Source: Methylococcaceae bacterium NSM2-1 (GTDB taxonomy: Bacteria; Pseudomonadota; Gammaproteobacteria; Methylococcales; Methylomonadaceae). From it: a stretch of DNA of 16,214 bases. Made by a program: the position numbers and the translations under genes. Shown piece by piece: positions 8,005-16,213 of this stretch (its first letter is position 1; each line of letters begins with the position of its first letter). Location of the stretch: NCBI GenBank assembly GCA_002256705.1, contig NQJI01000056.1:1-16214 (forward strand), given 5' to 3'. The notes under the pieces are model-generated. The model was given only the letters and a program-made list of their open reading frames with translations. It was not told the origin of the DNA and did no database searches.

Positions 8005-8298
8005 ATGAATGAATTGATAGTGTTTCTGACGTTGGTTATTGTTGCCTATATTTTTATGTCTAGCGGAGTGATGTCCCGGATTGTTTCTAACAACCTAGAA
8101 AAAAACGATTTTGCAACACCTGCCGAGGTAAAGCCAAAGGTAGTTGTGCCTGAAGATTCCATGTTAAGGAGGCATTTTCTGACACACTTACGCACAGAAA
8201 TTGAAGCCGAGATAATGCCGCGCCAGATTGATCCGAATTTACGCCATTATTATGATGCGTCGGTTGCCGCTGAGATTCAAAAACGTTTAGCTGGATAG
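8005..8298 (+). CDS. Hypothetical protein with one N-terminal membrane helix
   Basis: The ATG at 8005 has TGGAG at 7991-7995, which supports this start over the TTG at 7990. The 97-residue product begins with a membrane segment (ELIVFLTLVIVAYIFMSSGVM, about residues 3-23). A charged soluble part follows, with repeated His/Arg residues (LRRHFLTHLRTEIEAEIMPR) and ending in an amphipathic helix (AAEIQKRLAG). It may be anchored to the inner membrane with the rest in the cytoplasm. I do not recognise the family. It converges with wrbA, with a 135-base gap containing no strong terminator. Confidence 0.75.
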   Translation: MNELIVFLTLVIVAYIFMSSGVMSRIVSNNLEKNDFATPAEVKPKVVVPEDSMLRRHFLTHLRTEIEAEIMPRQIDPNLRHYYDASVAAEIQKRLAG

Positions 8299-8433
8299 CT
8301 GCTTATGACTTTTCTCCTTTTATGAAAGCTGTCAAACCGGTCCCTGTGATTGATGTTAAGCGCCTCAACAAGCGCTCAACGATCCACTAGAGGGGCGTGC
8401 CGCCTTTTTGGCGCGTCATACTCCAATCGGTAG

Positions 8434-9036
8434 TTAGGCAGATTGCTTCTTAGCCACTCCCGCAACGTGGGTTCCCTGGAAATGGGCTATTTTAATTTCA
8501 TTGTCTGACGGTTGACGACTACCATCGCCGCCAGCAAGAGTGCTAGCTCCATAGGGTGATCCGCCGGTGATTTCACTCATATTCATAATCTCTTGGCAGG
8601 AATAGGGAACCCCCACGATGATCATGCCGTGATGTAACAAGGTGGTGTGAAATGAGGTGATCGTGGTTTCCTGTCCGCCGTGCTGCGTGGCCGTGGACGT
8701 GAACACGCTGCCCACCTTACCAATTAAATTGCCGTTCAGCCACAACCGGCCAGTCTGGTCGAGAAAATTGCGCATCTGTGCGCACATGTTGCCGAAACGT
8801 GTTGGCGTGCCAAAGATGATAGCGTCGTAGCTCGGCAACTCGTCCACCGTTGCTATCGGCGCCGCCTGATCGAGCTTGGCGCCGGCCTTTCGTGCCACGT
8901 CTTCCGGTACCAGATCGGGCACGCGCTTGATGGTGACCTCAGTGCCTTCGACGCTGCGTGCGCCTTCAGCCACCGCTTTCGCCATGGTTTCGATATGACC
9001 ATACATACTGTAGTAAAGAACGAGAATTTTTGTCAT
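8434..9036 (-). CDS. wrbA: NAD(P)H:quinone oxidoreductase, WrbA family
   Basis: This 200-residue flavodoxin-like enzyme reduces quinones by two electrons using NAD(P)H and FMN, protecting against redox stress. The FMN phosphate-binding loop is [10 protein letters not shown] near the N-terminus (about 8-17). Further FMN contacts are GTPTRFGNM (76-84) and [11 protein letters not shown] (115-125), and the sequence is colinear with WrbA to the end. I chose the ATG at 9034-9036 because AGGAG lies about 8 bases upstream and the protein then begins [10 protein letters not shown] like its relatives; an upstream in-frame start would add five unneeded residues. The gene stands alone and looks intact. 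Confidence 0.95.
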   Translation of the reverse strand: MTKILVLYYSMYGHIETMAKAVAEGARSVEGTEVTIKRVPDLVPEDVARKAGAKLDQAAPIATVDELPSYDAIIFGTPTRFGNMCAQMRNFLDQTGRLWLNGNLIGKVGSVFTSTATQHGGQETTITSFHTTLLHHGMIIVGVPYSCQEIMNMSEITGGSPYGASTLAGGDGSRQPSDNEIKIAHFQGTHVAGVAKKQSA

Positions 9037-9277
9037 GTTGTATCTCCTCAATGTGTTTGTTCGAGTGGTGAGTCTTACAAGTGATTATCTAATTCTTGCA
9101 CACTTTAATTTCACTAACATATCAATATTCGAACTGAATACGCAAATCGCATAAATACCTATTATCTACTTGCTCGCATAATAAGCGACTGTGAAATACC
9201 AAAGCCCGTTTAATTTGTTATTCACAGTGTTAAAAATCGCCGCAATATTAGTACGAACGAAATAAGGTTTAATAACC

Positions 9278-9300
9278 GGCTGTTTTGGCCGAAAACAGCC
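9278..9300. repeat. 9-bp hairpin
   Basis: GGCTGTTTT (9278-9286) and AAAACAGCC (9292-9300) pair perfectly around a 5-base loop. No T tract follows on either strand. It lies in the wrbA upstream region. Confidence 0.5.
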
Positions 9301-9339
9301 AGCCAATATCAGATTCTGAATGTGACTATTTTTGAAGCC

Positions 9340-9361
9340 ATCAGATCAAGTCTGATTTTTT
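9340..9361 (+). terminator. Weak terminator-like hairpin with T run
   Basis: ATCAGA (9340-9345) pairs with TCTGAT (9351-9356) around TCAAG, and six T follow the stem (9356-9361). The stem is short and AT-rich. No + strand gene precedes it for about 1 kb, so it may end an unannotated RNA. Confidence 0.35.
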
Positions 9362-9383
9362 ACAGATAATATAACAATCAGGG

Positions 9384-9404
9384 CCGGGTAACACCGGTTT
9401 TTTT
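9384..9404 (+). terminator. Second terminator-like hairpin with T run
   Basis: CCGG (9384-9387) pairs with CCGG (9394-9397) around GTAACA, followed by seven T (9398-9404). With only four GC pairs it is weak alone, but it lies 23 bases after the previous terminator-like hairpin, so the two could act in tandem. Confidence 0.35.
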
Positions 9405-9582
9405 ATGCCCATAATTCAGGCAAGCATTGCGGTTATTTTTGTGCGTAGCAAAAATAAAAATGGGCTGGGAGGATGTACCGGCTTTTTTGTGGAAAAAATA
9501 GTCACGCCGAAAAAGTACAGTAACTTTTACAGTAGTTTTTCATTTTCATTTTGAAACCGGACCGCGTACCAAAGAATATATA

Positions 9583-9612
9583 AAGGCTTTAGTAGTTTAC
9601 TACTAAGGCCTT
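9583..9612. repeat. 13-bp hairpin
   Basis: AAGGCTTTAGTAG (9583-9595) pairs with CTACTAAGGCCTT (9600-9612) around a 4-base loop, with one T-G wobble. The following bases are AT-rich (ATTTATT), so it could be a terminator or a structured RNA element. Confidence 0.5.
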
Positions 9613-9836
9613 ATTTATTGCCTGTAGTTTTGCCTCACTTCATACCCCAAAACAAATGCATAAAAATATATATCAAAATAAACCCTTAGCTCAAAACGCA
9701 TCATCCCAAGCGGCCTTTATGGTACTTTTTCTTGACGCCAAACTTTGAAGACTCCTGTTGAAAAAGATTCCTGAGGCCAAATTCTTCAATTTCTTCCCTG
9801 TGTCGGCACCACAAAGAAGCCATGATACTGAATCTA

Positions 9837-9890
9837 CTGTTGAGGCCGTTGGTTCTGACACATATAAAAGTATGAACGGTCTTCCAACAG
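9837..9890. repeat. Interrupted inverted repeat
   Basis: CTGTTG (9837-9842) pairs with CAACAG (9885-9890), and inside it CCGTT (9846-9850) pairs with AACGG (9875-9879), giving a two-part stem with internal loops. Confidence 0.4.
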
Positions 9891-9909
9891 CTTCACCGAT
9901 TCGGCGAGA

Positions 9910-9964
9910 AATCCAAAATCCCGCTCACCCTTCTTATATATCTGGCCGAACGGGATTTTGGATT
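9910..9964. repeat. 14-bp perfect inverted repeat
   Basis: AATCCAAAATCCCG (9910-9923) and CGGGATTTTGGATT (9951-9964) are exact reverse complements around 27 bases. It lies 20 bases after the interrupted inverted repeat at 9837-9890. A short ACTC/GAGT hairpin with TTTTTT follows at about 9965-9982. Confidence 0.6.
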
Positions 9965-10011
9965 ACTCAAGTGAGTTTTTTAGATAACGGTGTTGCATTA
10001 AATATCATAAA

Positions 10012-10081
10012 TATATCTTGCCCCTCCCTCCGAACCCGGTGTGCAGTTTTCCCGTGACGGGCTCTCCAGTCAGTTGTTTCC
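10012..10081 (-). ncRNA. Decayed group II intron domain V and start of domain VI
   Basis: On the - strand, bases 10064 down to 10032 read like a domain V: GAGCCCG, a GGGAAAAC loop region, then CCGGGTTC. The outer helix pairs well, but the inner helix has mismatches and one base is missing from the usual 34. The following GGAGGGAGGGGCAAG looks like the start of a class C-type domain VI, but its 3' half is absent, so the intron end is truncated. It lies directly after the maturase remnant, as expected. Confidence 0.6.
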
Positions 10082-10297
10082 TCATCGGGATTGACACGCC
10101 AATCTATGGGCTTCTGACATTGTGAATAGCCCAAAATCAGCGAAGGAAGCATTCGGCCATTGTTTATGATCGCGCAAGCGACGTCCCTGCCCCGGTCGGT
10201 GCTTCTGTTGGCGCAACATTGCCCGTAAGCAGCGGCGAATAAAGCCATTGACTGTCGAGAATGTGAACCGGTGAGTATGTTGGAAATATCCGTACCA
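10082..10297 (-). pseudogene. C-terminal remnant of a second group II intron maturase
   Basis: On the - strand one frame gives 71 codons and TGA at 10082-10084: WYGYFQHTHRFTFSTVNGFI at the start, then RRCLRAMLRQQKHRPGQGRR, RDHKQWPN and ASFADFGLFTMSEAH. This matches the end of the maturase domain and DNA-binding tail of group II intron proteins, of a type different from the intact copy at 5614. A stop codon (TAA) directly precedes the Trp codon and no RT motifs are found upstream, so the N-terminal 80 percent is gone. It is not expressible. Confidence 0.7.
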
Positions 10298-10744
10298 TTA
10301 CAGTAATTGGGGGCAGAGGGGAAATTACAGACTAACATCTTACGGCAGGAGTTCCTGTTGCCAGGAACCTTTCCCCTCACAGCCGTTGGGATCGGGTATT
10401 TTGACGAAGTTGAAGTCGGTAGCGGAAGCGTAGTCAAAATACAAGACCACCCGACACGGAATCAAGTCATTGGGGAGCAGCCATTCGGGTGCGGGCGAAG
10501 CGAAGTATGCTACGTGGTGGATGCAGAACGAATGCGTGCCGTCGATTGCAATAATCGCCAAGTCTTTTTCACTGCTAAAACCGGATGGATCCTGTTTTAG
10601 CTTTCACGAAAAATCGAAAATCCTGGTGCGATTGTCGCTTCTTTCATTTTCCACCTAACCCGTAAGCCCATAATCAAGGCTAATGATATTGAATCCTTGC
10701 CTGGACTTTCGAAAAGGCAAAGCAGTACCTGACACCCAATCTCT
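10298..10744. other. No gene seen
   Basis: Reading frames are open on both strands but have no good starts, ribosome sites or recognised motifs. GTACCTGACACCC near 10725 and the segment around 10490-10560 have a dispersed-repeat look to me, which I cannot verify from one copy. Confidence 0.4.
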
Positions 10745-10930
10745 CTACAACGTTTTAGATTTTATTTTTGCACAACGCGTACATTGATAAACGGTGATCA
10801 ACTTTCCCTGTTTGACATCAAACTGTTTTTCCTTGAGGATTTCCCATTTATGGAAACCACTGCGGCACAAGGTATTGCCTTTATGCAACTGAGCAACTTT
10901 AGGTCTCTTAAACTGAACAACATCACCCAT
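10745..10930 (-). CDS. Small conserved protein with a zinc-ribbon-like Cys pattern
   Basis: The 61-residue product has C22, H27 (CRSGFHKW) and a C50-x-x-C53 pair, which could bind one zinc ion. It is rich in lysine, with the conserved-looking segment EKQFDVKQGKLITVYQC. I recall similar short hypothetical proteins in gammaproteobacteria but no function for them. The ATG at 10928-10930 is 9 bases after the TetR stop and has no clear ribosome site, so it is probably co-transcribed and perhaps translated by coupling with the regulator gene. Confidence 0.75.
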   Translation of the reverse strand: MGDVVQFKRPKVAQLHKGNTLCRSGFHKWEILKEKQFDVKQGKLITVYQCTRCAKIKSKTL

Positions 10931-10939
10931 AGTTTTTAA

Positions 10940-11575
10940 CTAAGAACCACGATTATTTTTAGCAATAACATTCCATGCCGCAAGCCATGTCTGAGACAGG
11001 TAGGCATCGGCTTTTTTGTCCAGCGCACCGCTCAACACTAATCGCAAGGTGTTATTGATAATACCGAAAAAATAGGCATATACCAGCAGTGGATCAATAT
11101 TACGTATTTCTCCCGCCTTTATGCCCGACTGAATGATTTTAATGATTTTTACGAAGGCTGCTGTTTCCAGAATAGGTTTTTCCTCCGGCAAAAACTCATT
11201 GAGTTTTAAAATCAGCAGAAACTGCATAACATCGGGGGCATCATCAGTCAGCTTGAAAAATAAATCGACAATGCCGCGTAATTGCTCTGATGATTTTTGA
11301 TTTTTACGCCTTATATCATCGACAGAAATATTGAAACTATCGAAAATATTGGCGTACAGTTGCGATGCAATCATCTGTTTATTTTTAAAGTGATGATAAA
11401 TCGCGCTGGAATTTTTTATACCCGCCGCCTCTGCAATGTCAGTTAACGATGTATTGAAATAACCTTTTGTGGCAAATAGCTTTAGAGCCGCCAGTAATAT
11501 TTCGTCCTGTGTTTCAGCTTTCGTCTGAATAACTTCTTTTTCCTGATCCATTTTTCGTTTGTCGCAGCGTGTCAA
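10940..11575 (-). CDS. TetR/AcrR-family transcriptional regulator
   Basis: The N-terminal domain has the TetR helix-turn-helix: ALKLFATKGYFNTSLTDIAE, then AGIKNSSAIYHHFKNK (residues about 30-66). The rest is a helical ligand-binding domain of usual size. Such proteins repress genes until a small ligand binds. The frame opens at TTG (11575), but the ATG at codon 9 (11551) is a likelier start, giving about 203 residues; neither has a strong ribosome site. It is followed after 9 bases by the small zinc-ribbon-like gene. Upstream, 146 bases separate it from pgsA. I see no clear operator, so the target is unknown. Confidence 0.9.
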   Translation of the reverse strand: MTRCDKRKMDQEKEVIQTKAETQDEILLAALKLFATKGYFNTSLTDIAEAAGIKNSSAIYHHFKNKQMIASQLYANIFDSFNISVDDIRRKNQKSSEQLRGIVDLFFKLTDDAPDVMQFLLILKLNEFLPEEKPILETAAFVKIIKIIQSGIKAGEIRNIDPLLVYAYFFGIINNTLRLVLSGALDKKADAYLSQTWLAAWNVIAKNNRGS

Positions 11576-11721
11576 TGTGCTGATGTTTGTGTTAAAAAAA
11601 TGGCTTTCAACTTAAGGCGGAACAACAATTCAGGATTAAGCCTTATTGTTTGTCCCACTACAATTGGAAGCCAAAGAAATCAAAAAAGTCTATGAGCAAT
11701 AAACCCGGATGTGCAGGGTAC

Positions 11722-12285
11722 TTATTTTTCCTTAATCACTGCCAAGGCTGCGCTTAGGTAATTAATCATAGACCATAACGTTAATACGGCGGCAATATAC
11801 AGAAGACCATAACCAATCAGGTTTACGGGTATACCGAACAAATCATCACGATATAACAACATGCCGATGGCCACCATTTGTGCGGTGGTTTTCCATTTAC
11901 CCAATTGAGATACCTTGACCTTTGCGCGCTGGCCGATTTCTGCCATCCATTCTCGCAGCGAGGCAATAGTTATTTCTCTGCCGATAATAACAGCAGCAGG
12001 AATAGCCAGGTAAGGAGTCGCTTGCTGCTGAACAATTAAGACCAGGACTATAGCGACCATAAGTTTATCAGCGACAGGATCTAAAAAAGCACCAAAAGGT
12101 GTTTCCAATTGCATTTTTCTGGCAAGGTAACCGTCCAGCCAGTCGGTAATCCCGGCTAACATAAAAATCAGCGTACAGGCCAGATTGGCATAGTGCCAGG
12201 GCAAATAAAAAACCACGGTTAATAAAGGAATTAACGCGATTCTTAACAGTGTAAGATTTGTAGGTATGTTAAATTGAATCGTCAT
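11722..12285 (-). CDS. pgsA: CDP-diacylglycerol--glycerol-3-phosphate 3-phosphatidyltransferase
   Basis: This inner-membrane enzyme makes phosphatidylglycerophosphate from CDP-diacylglycerol and glycerol-3-phosphate, the committed step to phosphatidylglycerol and cardiolipin. The CDP-alcohol phosphotransferase motif is complete: D48-x-x-D51-G52-x-x-A55-R56, then G65-x3-D69-x3-D73. The 187 residues contain several membrane helices, usual for the family. Its ATG lies inside the end of uvrC (17-base overlap), so translation is probably coupled; the uvrC-pgsA order is common in gammaproteobacteria. No tRNA genes follow, unlike in E. coli. Confidence 0.95.
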   Translation of the reverse strand: MTIQFNIPTNLTLLRIALIPLLTVVFYLPWHYANLACTLIFMLAGITDWLDGYLARKMQLETPFGAFLDPVADKLMVAIVLVLIVQQQATPYLAIPAAVIIGREITIASLREWMAEIGQRAKVKVSQLGKWKTTAQMVAIGMLLYRDDLFGIPVNLIGYGLLYIAAVLTLWSMINYLSAALAVIKEK

Positions 12286-14116
12286 CTTGATGATGAAATA
12301 GTTCGTAAATTCGTTGTGCTAACTGCCGGCTTATGCCGTCTACACTGCAAAGCGCATCCACGCCTGCGCATGTAATGCCTTGCAGCCCCCCAAACTGTTT
12401 TAATAAAATCTGTCGTCGCTTGGAACCTAGTCCTGGAATAGTTTCAAGCACGGATTGTTTTGTTGCCTTACCACGACGTTGCCTGTGCCCTGTTATTGCA
12501 AACCGGTGCGCCTCATCGCGGATATGCTGAATTAACAGCAAACCGCTGGCCCCAGGCGTTATCTCTACCGGCTGCTCCTGATCTACCAGAATCAGCTTTT
12601 CCATGCCGGGTTTTCTATCGGGTCCCTTGGAAACGCCGACTATCATAACATTGTTTATGTCCAATTCCGCTAATGCCTTTTGTGCTTCATGTACCTGACC
12701 TTTGCCGCCGTCAATAAACAATATATCCGGCGCCTCATGCTCGCCTTGTTTCAGCCGCTTAAAACGCCTGAAAACCGCCTGATGAATGGCGGCATAATCA
12801 TCACCACCGGTTATCCCAGTGATATTGAAACGCCGATAAGCTGATTTAACCGGCCCCTCCCTATCAAAAACCACACAGGATGCAACCGTCTGATCGCCTT
12901 GGGTATGACTGATATCAAAGCATTCCAGGCGCTTAGGCAGGTCTTTGCAACCTAACTCTTCCTGTAGACTGAGAAACCGGGCATAAATACCCTTTTTATC
13001 CGATAACTTGCTCAACAGTGAATTTTCAGCATTAGTATAGGCCATTTGCAGCCATTTTAAGCGCTCTCCTCTGACGCTGGAAGAAATAGCCACGGGATGC
13101 TTTGCCTGACTGGCTAAAACCTCGCTTAATAACTCCGTTTCTTCCAGCTCATGGCTGACTATCAATTCATAAGGCACTTGTTTATCCAGATAATATTGGG
13201 GGATAAACGCCTGTAAGATAGCAGCAGAATCATGCTCATCGGTCATTTTAGGAAAAAATACTTTATTACCCAAATGCTGCCCGTTACGGATGAAAAATAC
13301 CTGAACACAAGCCACGTTTGTTTTGCTAGCACAAGCGATTATATCCACATCACCCTTTTCTCCATGCACAAAATGCTTTTCCAGCACTGAGCGCAATTTT
13401 GCAATCTGATCCCTGAATCCGGCTGCCTGCTCAAAATCAAGATTAGCCGCCGCCTGCTCCATCTTGATAATCAACTGGTCAATCAGCAATCCGCCCTTCC
13501 CTTCCAGAAACATCACCGTACTTTCAACGTCCAGAGCATAGTTTTGTTTATCAACCAGGCCTACACAGGGCGCGGTGCAGCGTTCTATCTGATATTGCAG
13601 ACAAGGCCTTGTGCGATTGCTATAAACAGCATCGTCACACTGCCGGATTGGAAACAGCCTTTGCAGCAGTTTCAGGCTTTCTCTAACGGCACCCGAACTG
13701 GGATAAGGACCAAAATAACGACCCTTTTTATTCTTTGCGCCGCGATGAAACGTGATTTGTGGAAAGTCCTGTTCACTGGACAGGAATACATAAGGAAAGG
13801 ATTTATCATCCCTTAAACAGATATTATAACGCGGCTTATGCCGTTTGATTTGCTGACATTCCAGCAATAACGCCTCACCTTCAGTATGCGTCACTGTCAC
13901 TTCAATAGCAGCCACCTTGGCCACCATAACCTGCTGCTTGACCGACGCTGTTTGCGTTTTAAAATAACTGGAAACGCGATTTTTAAGGTTCTTGGCCTTA
14001 CCTATATAAATAATCTCGCCCTTGTCATTAAGCATTGTATAAATGCCCGGGCGCGTGGTCAGGTTTTTTAAAAATGCAGCTACATCAAAACTGTTTTCTG
14101 AAACTTCGGGACTCAC
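12269..14116 (-). CDS. uvrC: Excinuclease ABC subunit C
   Basis: UvrC makes both cuts around a DNA lesion in the UvrABC nucleotide excision repair complex. The 615 residues contain, in order: the GIY-YIG nuclease (GIYTM at 24-28, YIGKAKNLKNR at 37-47) for the 3' cut; a four-Cys region including C160, C172, C180 and C184; the UVR domain (DFEQAAGFRDQIAKLR, about 227-242) for UvrB contact; the RNase H-like nuclease with D401 (CFDISH) and D469 (FIDGGKGQ) for the 5' cut; and C-terminal helix-hairpin-helix repeats (IPGLGSKRR, about 560-605). The GTG start at 14114-14116 has AGGA about 6 bases upstream. It is intact. It starts 74 bases after the broken nhaD. Confidence 0.97.
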   Translation of the reverse strand: MSPEVSENSFDVAAFLKNLTTRPGIYTMLNDKGEIIYIGKAKNLKNRVSSYFKTQTASVKQQVMVAKVAAIEVTVTHTEGEALLLECQQIKRHKPRYNICLRDDKSFPYVFLSSEQDFPQITFHRGAKNKKGRYFGPYPSSGAVRESLKLLQRLFPIRQCDDAVYSNRTRPCLQYQIERCTAPCVGLVDKQNYALDVESTVMFLEGKGGLLIDQLIIKMEQAAANLDFEQAAGFRDQIAKLRSVLEKHFVHGEKGDVDIIACASKTNVACVQVFFIRNGQHLGNKVFFPKMTDEHDSAAILQAFIPQYYLDKQVPYELIVSHELEETELLSEVLASQAKHPVAISSSVRGERLKWLQMAYTNAENSLLSKLSDKKGIYARFLSLQEELGCKDLPKRLECFDISHTQGDQTVASCVVFDREGPVKSAYRRFNITGITGGDDYAAIHQAVFRRFKRLKQGEHEAPDILFIDGGKGQVHEAQKALAELDINNVMIVGVSKGPDRKPGMEKLILVDQEQPVEITPGASGLLLIQHIRDEAHRFAITGHRQRRGKATKQSVLETIPGLGSKRRQILLKQFGGLQGITCAGVDALCSVDGISRQLAQRIYELFHHQDDDSI

Positions 14117-14190
14117 TTTTTATCCTGAAAATCTTTCACACCACGGATTAAAAGGGATCATCATAAGTAATTCAACGTTTCTGGCTTGAT

Positions 14191-15779
14191 CTAGAAATAA
14201 CGGCCATTAATAAGAAAGTGAGCAGCAATGCTACCGGCGTAGCCCAAGGCGATGGCAGGGGTCCATTTTAAATGGCTAACAAAAGTATAAATACCCTTGG
14301 CTTGCCCCATCAAACCCACGCCGGCCGCTGATCCGATCGCCAACATACTACCTCCCACGCCGGCGGTCAATGTCACCAGCAACCACTGTCCTTGAGAAAT
14401 ATCCGGCGCCATGGTGAGTACTGACAACATAATGGTGCCGTTATCAATAAACGCCGAGGCAATGCCCACCAGAATATTCGCCACGGTAGGATTGATGCTA
14501 CCGTAAAGCTGATGGGATGCCACACCCAGATAGCCGATAAAGCTCAAACCTCCGACACCGACCATTACACCGTAAAAAAACAGCAGGGTATCCCATTCCA
14601 GGTTAGCAATTTTCTGGAAAATATCAAAAGGCAGTTCCTTCGCAACCTGTATATTTTTCTCAGCTTGCGGATTGTTCATATATTTCATGGGCGCGAAATA
14701 GTCAATTTTGACATCGGTCAAATCCTCTGGTATCGATACTTGATAGGAATCGCGGGTTTTTTGCAGGTAATAAGGAAGTTTTCGAAGCAAGCCGAGGTAA
14801 TAATGGTCAATACAAACAAAAAGATGATTACCCAGCCGCCCCGCATCATAGCCTGAGCTTCCATAACCGCTGCGGGTCTTTCTTTCGGTATAAAGAAATG
14901 CATGATGGCTGCGGGTATAGCGAAGTTGATGATGGCTGGAATCAACAGGGAAAAGAAATCGGTAAAGGGTACTACACCCTTTTGCCATACCAATAACGTG
15001 GTGATATCGCCGAAGGGACTGAATGAGCCACCCGCATTGGAGGCGACCACGACATTGATGCAGGATAAGGTAACAAAGCGTGGGCTCCCTTTGCCCATAG
15101 CCAAAATAACCGAACCCATCAGCAAGGCAGTAGTCAGATTGTTGCATGCGGATGAAATAAAGAATGCCTGAAAGCCGGTAATCCAGAATAACTGGCGATA
15201 GCTGAAATTCTTGCTTAACAGCCAGACCCGCAGGCTGTCAAACACACCGCGGTCTTCCATGGCATTCAAGTAAGTCATCGACACCATGATGAACAGAAAC
15301 AGTTCTCCATAACCTTCAAGTGTAGAGCGGAACGCAGCACCTGCTTGTTCACTCATCCCGCCGCCGGTATAAACAGCAGCAATAAAGATCCAGATAAGAC
15401 TTGCCGCAAACACCATAGGCTTCGACTTTTTTAACTCAGTCACTTCCTCTGTCATGGCAAGAATGTAGGCAACGGAAAAAACAATTAAAGCCAGATAACC
15501 GGCCCAATGCTGAGTCAAGTCCAAGGGTTGTCCTGGACTGGCAACTTCCGCACCCTCAGCCGCGAATGTCAAGGAAGGCAAAACCAGGGCCAACAGAATG
15601 GTACTGGTTTTCAAATGAATTGATCGCTTTAGTAATTCAAATAATGAAAAAATCGTGAACAATACCTGTGCTTCGCCTTCAGTTTTACCAAAGGTTAAGC
15701 GCGTTTTGTTGGCTAACAAGACACCACCTAATAAAATCGAAATCAGGATAAGAACAGATAAAAACACTACAAGGTTCAT
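14191..15779 (-). pseudogene. nhaD: NhaD-type Na+/H+ antiporter gene, frameshifted
   Basis: Two - strand frames together make one antiporter. The first (ATG 15777-15779, GTGAG about 9 bases upstream) encodes about 335 good residues, including NNLTTALLMG (213-222) and NAGGSFSPFGDITTLLVWQ (248-266). It then turns to junk near 14775. The second frame resumes with PYYLQKT and covers LEWDTLLFFYGV, DNGTIMLSVLTM and TAGVGGSMLAIGSAAGVGLMG to TAG at 14191-14193. At the junction, the roughly 20 residues I expect (the HLPP...GMM segment) are missing, so a deletion with loss of frame is more likely than a single-base error. NhaD exchanges Na+ for H+ at the inner membrane. The first 53 residues are an extra hydrophobic leader ahead of the usual AAEGAE start. 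The first core motif reads SSACNNLTT where I expect SPxADNLTT. Confidence 0.75.
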
Positions 15780-15975
15780 TTGCGACTCACAAAAATGTAC
15801 AAGCTTAAGGAGAAAATAGTTTCATACTAATTCAATAGGGATATTGTATTAGAAATGTCACGGCTATGCGTAATAAATACGGGAGTCTTCCCGATATGCG
15901 ACCCACAAAACAACCCATTTATAAAACTTCCTGAAATCCTTTCTAAAGCGATTTCCTGCGAAGTGTATACCCAAC

Positions 15976-16213
15976 TTATTGGTCTTTTTTACAAATCCAA
16001 CTGTCCGTTGTTTTCCTGGAATAAAACCACATCTGATAGATGCTGAGTAGAATTTGCAAGCCCATAGAAAGTCCCATTAATGCTCCGCTATAAACAACCA
16101 CATAGGCAAATGAGGGAGTGGACTTGGTAATAAACCATGACAGAACATCCCAGTAGCATTGCCGCAAAAGGAATCACCACCGCCACTCTTTTTACGTAAA
16201 CATTGATGTCACA
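15976..16213 (-). pseudogene. C-terminal end of a membrane protein, probably frameshifted, cut by window edge
   Basis: One - strand frame from the window edge reads VKRVAVVIPFAAMLLG (about 16200-16150). A second frame takes over near 16132 with FITKSTPSFAYVVVYSGALM and continues through another hydrophobic stretch (GLSMGLQILLSIYQMWFY) to a charged tail and stop at 15976. The two halves look like parts of one protein with two or three membrane helices, joined by a frameshift. The beginning lies outside the window. The family is not recognised. The 196 bases to nhaD contain only a small CGGGA/TCCCG hairpin (about 15881-15894). Confidence 0.45.

Noticed and set aside
8340..8433. Terminator between the convergent genes (CGCC-TTTTT-GGCG and AGCGC/GCGCT)
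   Set aside because: The stems are only 4-5 bp and the T run lies in the loop, not after the stem.
9758..10057. 99-codon + strand open frame
   Set aside because: It starts at TTG without a ribosome site, runs through both inverted repeats and over the intron remnant on the other strand.
9967..10437. 156-codon - strand frame
   Set aside because: It is in a different frame from the maturase remnant it covers; the maturase frame has the recognisable protein.
10340..10561. 73-codon - strand frame ending DPNGCEGKGSWQQELLP
   Set aside because: It has no acceptable start or recognised family, and overlapping frames on the other strand are equally open.
11576..11721. tRNA genes after pgsA, as in E. 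coli
   Set aside because: No cloverleaf or TTCGA-type arm can be found in this gap.
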